Of a stretch of 64,000 nt of DNA, positions 25,113 through 33,569 are shown in pieces. Where the stretch lies: the NCBI RefSeq assembly GCF_014191425.1, contig NZ_JACHWP010000006.1:1-64000 (forward strand), written 5' to 3'. The notes under the pieces are model-generated. The model saw only the letters and a program-made list of their open reading frames with translations, had not been told where the DNA came from and searched no databases. Numbering within the stretch: the stretch's first letter is position 1; the number at the start of each line of letters is the position of its first letter. The stretch comes from Helcobacillus massiliensis. Its GTDB lineage: Bacteria; Actinomycetota; Actinomycetes; Actinomycetales; Dermabacteraceae. The translations under genes were made by a program, and so were the position numbers.

Positions 25113-26240
25113 ATGATCCGCAAGCGCCGAGCAGAGACGACTCCGCGCCGCGCTCGCCACACGGGGCTCGCACACCCCGAGTCCCTCAGCGACTGGCAGC
25201 AGTGGCAGGACTCCCAGCGCCGCCTCCAGATCGCGAAGGCCGCCGTCACCGGCCGGATCAGGAACCGCGGCCGCGCCCCCGAAGCGCCCGCCGCCCCGGC
25301 GCTCACCCTCACCGAACGCGCCGGCACCACGTCGGGACGCCTCCTGATCCCCATCGACACGCTTTCCGCGACCTCACTGAATGCCTGTCTGAGTGTCCTG
25401 CCGTATGTCTCAATGTCGGTGGCTGTGCTGCATCCTGCGGCGCTGGATCTCACGAGTGTCCTTGGCGCCGGTTTCGTCCAGCGAGCGCTGGACTGCCCGT
25501 CGGACCCCGATGTGGTAGCAGCGCAACTCGTCAACGATGCGCCCACCGCGGTTCTCACCACTTCCACGCACCTGGATGCGGGCGCAGTTGCTGATGAGGT
25601 CAGTCGGCGTGCTGGAATCTCGCAGTACGTTGTGCAGCACGGCGCCCTCACCCCGTTTGCGCCGCCGCTGCCGCGGGAGGCGCATCTGCTCGCCTGGACC
25701 GACGCCGACGCCGACTTCTGGACCTCCTCCCGCCGCGACATCACCGCCACCACGGTGGGCAGTCAGCATCTGTGGGAAGCTGCCCAGAACCCCCTCGAGG
25801 ACGACATCGACGAACGCCCCATGTTCCTCGGCCAGCTGCACGGCGCCGAACTGCCGCGCACCGTGTCCGGCGGCGCCGCCGTCCGCTTCTGCCGCTCCAC
25901 CGGCGCCCTCTACCGCCCGCACCCGCGGGAGGAGGACGCCCTGTCCCGCGCCCAGCACTGGACGATGAAGAAGGCCGGCATCGAGTTCGCGGACACCAGC
26001 GTGCCCCTGTCGCAGGTGCCGAACCAGGTCGTCGCCGTGTTCTCCACCGGTGTCCTCGAAGCGTCCGTGCGCGGCATCCCCGGCTGGGTGTACGCCGAGC
26101 GGCCGCCCATGTGGGTGGTGGAGTTCTGGCGCCGCTACGGCATGGCCACGTGGGGGTCCTCGGAGCCGACGGCGCCCCCCGCGCTCATCGACGCCGAACC
26201 CGCGACCCTGATCGCCCCTGCCCTCGGCGGTGCCGCGTGA
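25113..26240 (+). CDS. Putative GT-B glycosyltransferase, candidate sialyltransferase
   Basis: No family is certain for this 375-residue protein. It shows QYVVQHGALTPF, the RPHPREED stretch (an HP motif as in bacterial sialyltransferases and polysialyltransferases) and FSTGVLEASVRGIPGWVY, a nucleotide-binding loop common in GT-B capsule enzymes. It lies directly before the CMP-sialic-acid-type synthetase gene with a GTGA overlap, so transfer of a sialic-acid-like sugar is a reasonable inference. The first 60 residues are strongly basic. Codon use in the middle (about 25350-25650) is clearly more A/T-rich than at either end, suggesting recombination. ATG at 25113 is behind GGAAGGA. Confidence 0.6.
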   Translation: MIRKRRAETTPRRARHTGLAHPESLSDWQQWQDSQRRLQIAKAAVTGRIRNRGRAPEAPAAPALTLTERAGTTSGRLLIPIDTLSATSLNACLSVLPYVSMSVAVLHPAALDLTSVLGAGFVQRALDCPSDPDVVAAQLVNDAPTAVLTTSTHLDAGAVADEVSRRAGISQYVVQHGALTPFAPPLPREAHLLAWTDADADFWTSSRRDITATTVGSQHLWEAAQNPLEDDIDERPMFLGQLHGAELPRTVSGGAAVRFCRSTGALYRPHPREEDALSRAQHWTMKKAGIEFADTSVPLSQVPNQVVAVFSTGVLEASVRGIPGWVYAERPPMWVVEFWRRYGMATWGSSEPTAPPALIDAEPATLIAPALGGAA

Positions 26241-26938
26241 GCATCCTCGCCGTCATCCCCGCCCGCGGCGGATCCAAGGGGATCCCCCGCAAGAACCTCC
26301 TCGAAGTGGGCGGGCAGCCCCTCATCGCGTGGACTATCGCGCAGGCCATCGGCGCCGGTGAGGACGTCCACGTGGTCGTCTCCACGGAGGACGCCGAGAT
26401 CGCGGAGGTCGCCGCCTCCTACGGTGCCCATATCATCGACCGTCCCCCGGAGCTCGCCGTGGACACCGCCCCCACCGAACCGGTGATCCTGCACGCCATG
26501 GACCAGGTGGAGAAGGACGGCATGGAGCTGGAGGGCGTGATGCTGCTGCAGGCCACCAGCCCCGTGCGGCGCCCGGACACGATCCGCCGCGCCATCGACC
26601 AGTTCCGCACCACCGGCGCGGACAGCCTCGTGGGCGTGACGCCCCAGTCACCGTTCTTCTGGCACCCGCCGACGGGGCAGGACCCGTCGGCCCGCGCCGA
26701 CTACGACTGGCGCAACCGGCCCCGCCGACAGGACCTCCAGCCGCAGGAGATGTTCTACTTCGAGAACGGCAGCCTGTACCTGACGGCACCCCATATCTAC
26801 CGTGACACCGGCAACCGCATCGGCGGCACGATCTCCCTCTTCATCCTCGACGAGGTCGAAGGCGTGGACATCGACACCATTGCCGACGTCGCAGCTGCCG
26901 AGCAGATGCTCGCCCGGATCGGATGGACACTCACATGA
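26237..26938 (+). CDS. CMP-sialic-acid-type cytidylyltransferase (NeuA-like)
   Basis: The 233-residue enzyme transfers CMP from CTP to a nonulosonic acid. It has the nucleotide-binding P-loop AVIPARGGSKGIPRKN at its start, VVVSTEDAEIAEVA, and LLQATSPVRRPDTI. The length is that of a single-domain NeuA. The GTG start overlaps the previous stop. The exact sugar (Neu5Ac, legionaminate or another) cannot be read. It is followed by the NeuB-type synthase with an ATGA overlap, giving the last two steps of the pathway. Confidence 0.9.
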   Translation: MSILAVIPARGGSKGIPRKNLLEVGGQPLIAWTIAQAIGAGEDVHVVVSTEDAEIAEVAASYGAHIIDRPPELAVDTAPTEPVILHAMDQVEKDGMELEGVMLLQATSPVRRPDTIRRAIDQFRTTGADSLVGVTPQSPFFWHPPTGQDPSARADYDWRNRPRRQDLQPQEMFYFENGSLYLTAPHIYRDTGNRIGGTISLFILDEVEGVDIDTIADVAAAEQMLARIGWTLT

Positions 26939-29184
26939 TTCTCGACCGCTCAACCGCCCCCTACCTCGTAACCGACCAGGACTCGATCCTGGAGGCACTA
27001 GCCCGCATCTCGGAGAACCGCAGCCGGGTCGTGTTCGTCGCCGATGAGCACGGCGCGGTGCAGGGGTCCCTGACCGACGGGGACGTGCGCCGCTGGCTCG
27101 TCACCCAGACCACTCCGGACCTGCAGCAGCCGGCTCTGTCCATCGCGAACCGCGACTTCGTGCACGCCCGCTACGGCACCCCCGTCCCGCAGATCGAGGC
27201 GCTGCTGCGCCCCGGGGTGGACCGCATCCCCGTGCTGGACGCCGCCGGCCGCCTCGTGTCCGTCGGCTCCGCCGGCGAGGACACCCTCACCATCGGATCG
27301 CGCACCATCGGTCCGGGCCGCCCCGCCCTGATCATCGGCGAGATCGGCAACAACCATCAGGGCGATGTTCAGCTCGCCAAGCGCCTCGTGGACGAATGCG
27401 TCCGCGCCGGTGTGGACACGGTGAAGTTCCAGCTGCGGGACATGGCCTCGCTGTACCGCTCCGGCGGCGGCCACTCCCACGGGGAGGACCTCGGCCCGCA
27501 GTACACGATGAACCTGCTGGCGAAGTACTCCCTCAGCGTGGAGGACATGTTCCGAGTGTTCGACCACTGCGCGGACCGCGGCGTGGACGCCATCTGCACG
27601 CCGTGGGACATCGTCTCCGCCGACGCCCTCGAACGCTACGGCCTGCCCGGCTACAAGATCGCCTCCGCGGACCTCACCAACGATGAGCTGCTCGGCCACG
27701 TGGCCGACTTCCACCGGCCGATGATCGTCTCCACCGGCATGTCCACGGAGCAGGAGATCACCGGCGCCGTCGACATCCTCCGCGGCCACGGCGCCCCCTA
27801 CGCCCTGCTGCAGACCCAGTCCACGTACCCGGCGCCGTTCAAGGACGTGAACCTGAAGTACATGGACCGCCTCGCCGAACTGGGGGACTGCCTCGTCGGC
27901 TACTCCGGGCATGAGCGCGGCTGGCACGTGCCCGTGGCGGCGGTGGCGCGCGGCGCCGCCATCATCGAGAAGCACGTCACGATCGACAAGTCCCTCGAGG
28001 GCAACGACCACAAGGTGTCGCTGCTGCCCGATGAACTGGAGCGCATGGTCCGCGAGATCCGCGACGTGGAGGAGGCGCTCGGCTCCGCGCAGCCGCGTGA
28101 GCTGTCCACCGGTGAGCTGATGAACCGCGTGAACCTCGCGAAGTCCCTGGTCGCGGCCCGTGACCTGCGCGCCGGTGACACGGTCACCGCCGCCGACGTC
28201 GACGTGAAGTCACCCGGGCGGGGCCTGCAGCCGAACCGTCGCGACGCCCTCATCGGCACCACCCTGCACCGTGACGTGCCCGCCGGGGACTTCTTCTACC
28301 CGGGTGATCTCGCCGGGCAGGCGCAGGAGCACCGCACGTACGCGTTCCGCCGCCCGTGGGGTCTGCCGGTGCGGTTCCACGACTTCCGGGACCTGCTGAA
28401 GGTGTCGGAGCCGGACTTCCTGGAGTTCCACCACTCCTCGAAGGACATGGACCTGGACCCGTTGGACTTCTTCGCCGCGGACGAGACGCTGCCGGGCTTC
28501 TTCACCGCCCACGCCCCCGACCTGTACGCCGGGGACTTCCTCATCAACCTCGCCTCCGATGACGAGGAGATCTTCGAGCGCTCCATCCGGGAGGTGCAGA
28601 AGGTCATCGACATGACCCGCGACATGCGCCGCTTCTTCCAGGTGAAGGACGACCCCATCGTCATCGTCACCATGGGCGGGTTCCTCCCGGACCGGCATGT
28701 GCGCCCCGAGGAGCGCATGCCGATGTATGAACGGATCCAGCAGGGCCTCGAGCGCGTGGACGAGGAGGGCGTGCGCCTGACCGCGCAGACCCTGCCGCCG
28801 TTCCCGTGGCTGATGGGCGGGCAGCAGTTCCACAACCTGTTCATGGACCCCGAGGACACCGTCTGGTTCTACGAGAAGTACGGCCGCCGCCTCACGTTCG
28901 ATGTGTCCCATTCGAAGCTCGCCGCGAACTTCGCGCACCGCCCGTTCAGTGAGTACGTGGACGCGATGGTGCCGATCTCCGACCACCTGCACGTGGTGGA
29001 CTCCGTCGGCGTGGACGGTGAGGGCGTCCAGGTGGGCGAGGGCGAGGTGGACTGGCGCGACTTCGCGGAGCGGATCGACCGCCTGAACCCGTCGGCCCCG
29101 TTCATCCCGGAGATCTGGATGGGCCACGTCAACAACGGCGAAGGCTTCTTCACGGCCTTGGACCGCCTGCAGCAGTGGATGTGA
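26935..29184 (+). CDS. Four-domain NeuB-type nonulosonate synthase: CBS pair, NeuB, SAF, TIM-barrel isomerase-like
   Basis: The 749-residue protein begins with two CBS domains (about 1-112; GSLTDGDVRRWL, DRIPVLDAAGRLVSVG). The NeuB domain (about 128-370) condenses phosphoenolpyruvate with a sugar and shows EIGNNHQGD, TVKFQ, STYPAPFKDVN, GYSGHERG and IIEKHVT, including the metal-binding His residues. A SAF/antifreeze-like domain follows (about 395-455; SPGRGLQPNRRDALIG). The last 270 residues form a xylose-isomerase-like/AP-endonuclease-2 TIM barrel (FDVSHSKLAANF, HLHVVDSVGVDGEG). No separate NeuC epimerase is in the window, so the barrel may provide an isomerase step. ATG 26923 is an alternative start, but ATG 26935 gives an ATGA overlap and follows GGATGG. 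Confidence 0.88.
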   Translation: MILDRSTAPYLVTDQDSILEALARISENRSRVVFVADEHGAVQGSLTDGDVRRWLVTQTTPDLQQPALSIANRDFVHARYGTPVPQIEALLRPGVDRIPVLDAAGRLVSVGSAGEDTLTIGSRTIGPGRPALIIGEIGNNHQGDVQLAKRLVDECVRAGVDTVKFQLRDMASLYRSGGGHSHGEDLGPQYTMNLLAKYSLSVEDMFRVFDHCADRGVDAICTPWDIVSADALERYGLPGYKIASADLTNDELLGHVADFHRPMIVSTGMSTEQEITGAVDILRGHGAPYALLQTQSTYPAPFKDVNLKYMDRLAELGDCLVGYSGHERGWHVPVAAVARGAAIIEKHVTIDKSLEGNDHKVSLLPDELERMVREIRDVEEALGSAQPRELSTGELMNRVNLAKSLVAARDLRAGDTVTAADVDVKSPGRGLQPNRRDALIGTTLHRDVPAGDFFYPGDLAGQAQEHRTYAFRRPWGLPVRFHDFRDLLKVSEPDFLEFHHSSKDMDLDPLDFFAADETLPGFFTAHAPDLYAGDFLINLASDDEEIFERSIREVQKVIDMTRDMRRFFQVKDDPIVIVTMGGFLPDRHVRPEERMPMYERIQQGLERVDEEGVRLTAQTLPPFPWLMGGQQFHNLFMDPEDTVWFYEKYGRRLTFDVSHSKLAANFAHRPFSEYVDAMVPISDHLHVVDSVGVDGEGVQVGEGEVDWRDFAERIDRLNPSAPFIPEIWMGHVNNGEGFFTALDRLQQWM

Positions 29185-30290
29185 GGGGCACGCCCGCGCC
29201 CGCCGCGGGTCCGCTCGTGCTGTGGGCGGCGCCGGTGGCGGAGGTCGGCGGGGTGGCGCGCCACCTGCTGGACGTCGCCCGCGCCGGCATTCCCGGCCAC
29301 CGGCTCGTGTTCGCGGTGCCGGAGGGGCCGCTCGCCGGGCAGCTGCGCGCGGCGGGGGCCGCTGTGGTGACGGGCCCGATCGGGGCGGCCGACGGGGCAC
29401 GCACCGCCGTCCCGGCGCTGCGCCGCATCGTGTCCGCGCTTCGCCCGCAGATCGTGCACACCCATCTGGCGTTCGCGGACCTCGCCGTCAGCGCCGCCAC
29501 CGCCGGCATCGACGTGCGGCGCGTCTCGACGGAGCACGGCATCGCCGCCGATTCCCGCCTCTACCAGCGCTCCGCAGCCTCGGCACGGGTGAAGGCGCGC
29601 CTGCACTCGGCGCGGCTGAGGCGAACGGACCACGTGATCGCGGTCAGCGAGTCCACCCGGAAACAGATCCAGCGGCAGTGGGGGAGCGGCGCCCCCATCA
29701 CGGTGATCCGCAACGGCATTGACCGGCCGGGCTCGCCAGTCGCCCCGGCGGCGGGCCTGCGGATCCTGTCCCTGTCCCGCCTCGCCCCGGAGAAGTGCCT
29801 CGACTGTGTGCTGCGCGGCTTCGCCGAACTGCACCGCAGCCACCCGGAGGCACGGCTCACCCTCGCCGGTGACGGCCCCGAACGCGGTGCCTGCGCGGAC
29901 CTCATCACCCGCCTCGGACTCGACGACGCCGTCACCATGCCCGGCGTCGTCGACTCTGACTCAGCGCTCGCCGACCATGACGTGGTGGTGCAGCTGTCCG
30001 CGTGGGAGAACCTGTCGTACACGCTGCTGGATGCAGCAGCCCGCGGGCTCGGTATCGTCGCCACCGATGTGGGCGGCAACGCGGAGATCACCGGCGGGAC
30101 CGGGCTGATCCAGGACCCGTCGGACGCCCCCGCGGTGGCGCACGTCCTCCAGCAGCAGGGCCTGCAGCCGTCGGAGCGGCCCGCGCTCGCGGAGACGATT
30201 CCCTCCGTGCAGGCGATGGTGGAGCAGATCTCCGCCGTGTACCGTCGGATGCTGACCGACCGGCCGATCAGGGAGGTGAGCCGCCGGTGA
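29181..30290 (+). CDS. Family 4 glycosyltransferase
   Basis: The 369-residue GT-B protein has an N-terminal domain with AEVGGVARHLLDVARAG and HTHLAFADL, and a C-terminal donor-binding domain with LRILSLSRLAPEKCLDCVLRGF and LTLAGDGPER. The usual EX7E region appears as WENLSYTLLDAAARGLGIVATDVGG; the first Glu is kept but the second is replaced, which may affect donor retention or point to another subfamily. The GTG at 29181 overlaps the NeuB stop; GTG 29175 is also possible. Confidence 0.82.
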   Translation: MRGTPAPAAGPLVLWAAPVAEVGGVARHLLDVARAGIPGHRLVFAVPEGPLAGQLRAAGAAVVTGPIGAADGARTAVPALRRIVSALRPQIVHTHLAFADLAVSAATAGIDVRRVSTEHGIAADSRLYQRSAASARVKARLHSARLRRTDHVIAVSESTRKQIQRQWGSGAPITVIRNGIDRPGSPVAPAAGLRILSLSRLAPEKCLDCVLRGFAELHRSHPEARLTLAGDGPERGACADLITRLGLDDAVTMPGVVDSDSALADHDVVVQLSAWENLSYTLLDAAARGLGIVATDVGGNAEITGGTGLIQDPSDAPAVAHVLQQQGLQPSERPALAETIPSVQAMVEQISAVYRRMLTDRPIREVSRR

Positions 30291-31552
30291 CCCACGACCA
30301 GCATCCCGTGCTTCCCGGACGCCGCGACCGCGCCGCCGAGACCGCCACCGCGGTGCGCGACCGCCTCGGCGAGTACGCCCGTGAGACCGGCAGCATCCGC
30401 ATCGCCGAATTCGTGCTGTTCTTCCTGCTGATCTCCGGTCTCGGCCCTCTGGGCGGCGGCAGCGCGGCCTACACCCTCATCGTGCCGGCGCTGTGCGTGC
30501 TCGCGTTCATGCGGCGGCCGCGCGTGGAGCTGAAGAACCAGGAGCTGCTGATCGCGGCGCTGATCCTGGCGATGCTGTACCTGTTCCTCGTGTCCATGTG
30601 GGGCGTGCAGGACGCTGCCATCGCGGCGGACTGGCAGGGCCGCCTGATCAAGTTCAGCGCCTTCACAGCGGCCCTGTTCTTCCTCGCCTCCGGGCGCATC
30701 GACCTGCGCTCCGGCATCGCCGGGATGACCACCGCGCTGGTGCTCAATGTTCCCCTGTTCTTCATGGGGCTGGTGTCCGCGAACTACGGCAAGTACCTGA
30801 CGGGCTGGCTGGGCGATAAGAACGTGGCGGGGCTGACGTACTGCATCGTCGGGCTGATGGCGTTGCACTATGTGAAGCGGCCGGGACCGCGCGCCATCAC
30901 CTTCCTGTTCTTCACCGGTGCGCTGTGGCTGACGGGTTCGCGGACCTCGCTCGCTGCCTACGCGGCGGCGCTCGGATGGGTGCTGATCGCCCCGAAGTTG
31001 CCGGTGGTGGGCCGCTGGCTGTTCGCTGTCATCATCGCGTTCGTCGTCAACCTGATCTCCGAGGACTATTCGCAGATCGGCGTGTTCTCCGATCGTGAGG
31101 GCTCGGACCTGCTGCGCGCCCGCATCGACGAAGCGTCCCAGATCAAGGCGGAGAGTGCGCGGTTCGTCGGCAACGGGCTCGGAGACGCGGTCGTGTCCAT
31201 GGACGGCGGCACCTGGTTCTTCCACTCCTCGTATCTGACGGCGCTGGTGGAGGGCGGCTGGCCCTGGCTGATCTTCGTGGTGGCGGTCAGCGTCATCGTG
31301 ATGGTGCAGCCGTTCCGGCAGAGCCCGAGCGCCGACGAATTCTACGCCCAGGCCGTGGGCATCGCGATCCTCATCTGCGCGTGGCGGCTCGGCGAAGTGT
31401 TCTACACGCCGATGTGGATGATTGCCATGGCGTTCGCGATCTACGTGCAGCAGAAGGGGCGCATACAACGCGAGGTCAGCGACCCTGGGCCGGGCTGGGC
31501 GAGCAGCAAGCACGCTGCGGATCCAGCCGCCGAGTATGGAAGGGAAGGGTGA
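30287..31552 (+). CDS. Wzy/O-antigen ligase-like polysaccharide polymerase
   Basis: This 421-residue membrane protein has about ten hydrophobic helices and one large loop around 265-310 (SDREGSDLLRARIDEASQIKAESARFVGNGLGD), the organisation of Wzy polymerases and O-antigen ligases. The short GSRTS in the middle of the chain is a common Wzy-C feature. It would join repeat units on the outer face under control of the BY-kinase fusion. The start is a GTGA overlap with the upstream GT4 gene. Confidence 0.8.
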   Translation: MTHDQHPVLPGRRDRAAETATAVRDRLGEYARETGSIRIAEFVLFFLLISGLGPLGGGSAAYTLIVPALCVLAFMRRPRVELKNQELLIAALILAMLYLFLVSMWGVQDAAIAADWQGRLIKFSAFTAALFFLASGRIDLRSGIAGMTTALVLNVPLFFMGLVSANYGKYLTGWLGDKNVAGLTYCIVGLMALHYVKRPGPRAITFLFFTGALWLTGSRTSLAAYAAALGWVLIAPKLPVVGRWLFAVIIAFVVNLISEDYSQIGVFSDREGSDLLRARIDEASQIKAESARFVGNGLGDAVVSMDGGTWFFHSSYLTALVEGGWPWLIFVVAVSVIVMVQPFRQSPSADEFYAQAVGIAILICAWRLGEVFYTPMWMIAMAFAIYVQQKGRIQREVSDPGPGWASSKHAADPAAEYGREG

Positions 31553-31557
31553 TCCTC

Positions 31558-32466
31558 GTGAGCAACGCCATTGATGTCTCCGTGGTGGTCTGTGTGCGCA
31601 ACGGAGCGGCCACGATTCAGCGACAATTGGACGCGCTTGATGCGCAGATCGAGCATCCGCCGTTCGAAGTGGTCGTTGTGGACAATGGGTCAGCCGACGG
31701 CACCGCTGACCTCGTTCGACAGTGGGTCGGCCAACCGGTGCATGCGGCCGAGCGGATCACCCTGGTGTCATCCGGCTCCGCACCGAGCATCCCTCACGCG
31801 CGCAATATCGGGGTGCTCGAGTGCTCGGGACGGGTCATCGCGTTCTGTAACGCCGACGATGCAGTGCGGCCGCACTGGGTGGCAGCGATGTCAGCAGCTG
31901 TGACAAGCAGAGAGTTGGTCGGCGGTCGCCTCGTTCTGTGGAACACGGCCGGCGAACGAGTCCACAAGGAATTCGGGTCGGGGTTGGTTGCGACTTCCTA
32001 CTTGCCCACAGTGGTCGGAGCGAACTGTGCGGTTGCACGGTCAACCCTTCTGGCTGTGGGCGGGTTCGATGAGTCCCTGCCTCCCTACGGGTTCGACGAC
32101 GTTGACTTCTCCTGGCGTGTCCAGGAAGCGGGGTTCCCGCTGGTCTACGCACCTGGAGCCGAGGTGGACTTCACCCTTTCCGACACAGCCGCGAGTGTGC
32201 GCAAACGTTTCCTGCTGGGGCAGGGACGGGTTCTGATGGCTCACCGGTATCCGCGGTACGACTCAGCGCGCTACACCCCATGGACCACTGTTCGCGAGCT
32301 TCTGCAGTCGGCCGGAGCTCTGGCAGACGGCCTCGTCCGACATCGGTCCCTCGACAGACAGACAGCATCGACGGTCATCGCGAATGCGGGGCGCACATAC
32401 GCAGCCATGCGCCACCGTGTGACGGGTCTTCCTTCTCGTAGGCTGATTCCGGAGCAGAATCGGTGA
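31558..32466 (+). CDS. Family 2 glycosyltransferase
   Basis: The 302-residue GT-A enzyme has VSVVVCVRNGAATIQRQLDAL, VVVDNGSADGT, ARNIGVLECSGRVIAFCNADDA and the late acidic region YGFDDVDFSWRVQEAG. It closely parallels the damaged GT2 at 57846-58683 and the GT2 at 61783-62871. GTG at 31558 was chosen because GGGAAGGG lies 8 nt upstream; GTG 31549, overlapping the previous stop, is the alternative. Base composition is more A/T-rich than in adjacent genes. Confidence 0.83.
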   Translation: MSNAIDVSVVVCVRNGAATIQRQLDALDAQIEHPPFEVVVVDNGSADGTADLVRQWVGQPVHAAERITLVSSGSAPSIPHARNIGVLECSGRVIAFCNADDAVRPHWVAAMSAAVTSRELVGGRLVLWNTAGERVHKEFGSGLVATSYLPTVVGANCAVARSTLLAVGGFDESLPPYGFDDVDFSWRVQEAGFPLVYAPGAEVDFTLSDTAASVRKRFLLGQGRVLMAHRYPRYDSARYTPWTTVRELLQSAGALADGLVRHRSLDRQTASTVIANAGRTYAAMRHRVTGLPSRRLIPEQNR

Positions 32467-33563
32467 CGATGGCGAGCGCCCCCACGATCGCGATCGCCGC
32501 GAACAACGGCGACATCGGCGGCGGTGAGGTCATGCTTCTCGCCATCGCTGAAGCACTCCGGGAGATCGGGCACCGCCCGCTGGTCCTCGGGCCGACGGAG
32601 CCCTCCGAGATCATCGACGCCGCCGCTGACCGCGGATTCGCGACCCACGCGATCCCCGCGTCCTCCCGCCCCGCATATATGGTCGGCCTCGCGCTGTGGC
32701 GTCTGCGGAACCGCCGCTCCGGGGGCCGGGCTCTGCCCCTGTGGTGCAACGGGCTCGTGCCGTCGCTCGCCACCGTCGGCCAGGGGCCCCGCCTGCTCGA
32801 ACTGCATGCCCTGCCCGCCGGCGTCAACCGCTTCGCCGCTGCGGTGGCGCTGGCCGACTCCGCCCCGCTCGTGGTCCCGTCCCGCTTCATGAAGACACGT
32901 TTCCCGCGTGCCCGAGTGCTGTGGAACTGGGTGGAGGATCCCGGCTTCGCGCCGGCGCGGGACGGTGGCGCGGGAGAGCAGCCGAACGTGCCGGATCCCG
33001 GCGCCCCCATTCGCATCGGCTTCCTCGGCCGGCTCACCCGCGACAAGGGCGTCGACGTCCTCCTGCACGCCTTCCGGACCGTCCAGCAGCAGAGCCCCCG
33101 CCCAGTCGAGCTCGTGCTCGGCGGGGAGAACCGCTTCGGCACCAGCGAGGACGACCGCGTCATCCAGGGCCTCATCGACCACACCGAGGACGTGCGCGTC
33201 CTCGGCTGGGTGCCGCGCGGGGAGCTGTTCGCCCAGGTGGACCTGTGCGTGTTCCCGTCGAGGGCGGAGGAGACGTTCGGCCTCGTCGTCGCGGAGGCGA
33301 TGGCGGCGGGGATGCCGTTCATCATCAGTGACGCGGGTGCTCTTCCAGAAGTGGCCGGTCCCGAGCACCCCTTCAGGGCACGAAACGGTAACGATTCCGA
33401 CCTGGCGCGGGTTATCCTGAAGGCGATCGACGAGCTCGGCGATGACCATGCATCGCTTCTGCGCAGGGCCCGCCGGAGGTACGAGGAGGACTTCTCACCA
33501 GAGGCGGGCACCCGCCGGCTTCGAGAGCTCCTGACCGACCTGACATGGGCGAGGAGCGGCTGA
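32463..33563 (+). CDS. Family 4 glycosyltransferase, paralogue A
   Basis: The 366-residue GT-B enzyme opens with TIAIAANNGDIGGGEVMLLAIAEAL and has the donor domain marks IRIGFLGRLTRDKGVDVLLHAF and SRAEETFGLVVAEAMAAGMPFIISDAG with the full E-x7-E motif. It is followed 6 nt later by a clear paralogue, so this pair arose by tandem duplication. GTG start in a GTGA overlap with the previous gene. Confidence 0.85.
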   Translation: MTMASAPTIAIAANNGDIGGGEVMLLAIAEALREIGHRPLVLGPTEPSEIIDAAADRGFATHAIPASSRPAYMVGLALWRLRNRRSGGRALPLWCNGLVPSLATVGQGPRLLELHALPAGVNRFAAAVALADSAPLVVPSRFMKTRFPRARVLWNWVEDPGFAPARDGGAGEQPNVPDPGAPIRIGFLGRLTRDKGVDVLLHAFRTVQQQSPRPVELVLGGENRFGTSEDDRVIQGLIDHTEDVRVLGWVPRGELFAQVDLCVFPSRAEETFGLVVAEAMAAGMPFIISDAGALPEVAGPEHPFRARNGNDSDLARVILKAIDELGDDHASLLRRARRRYEEDFSPEAGTRRLRELLTDLTWARSG

Positions 33564-33569
33564 GCGCCG

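Noticed and set aside
26923-26937. ATG 26923 as the start of the NeuB fusion
   Set aside because: ATG 26935 has the GGATGG site at proper distance and forms the ATGA overlap typical of this operon; the upstream start remains possible.
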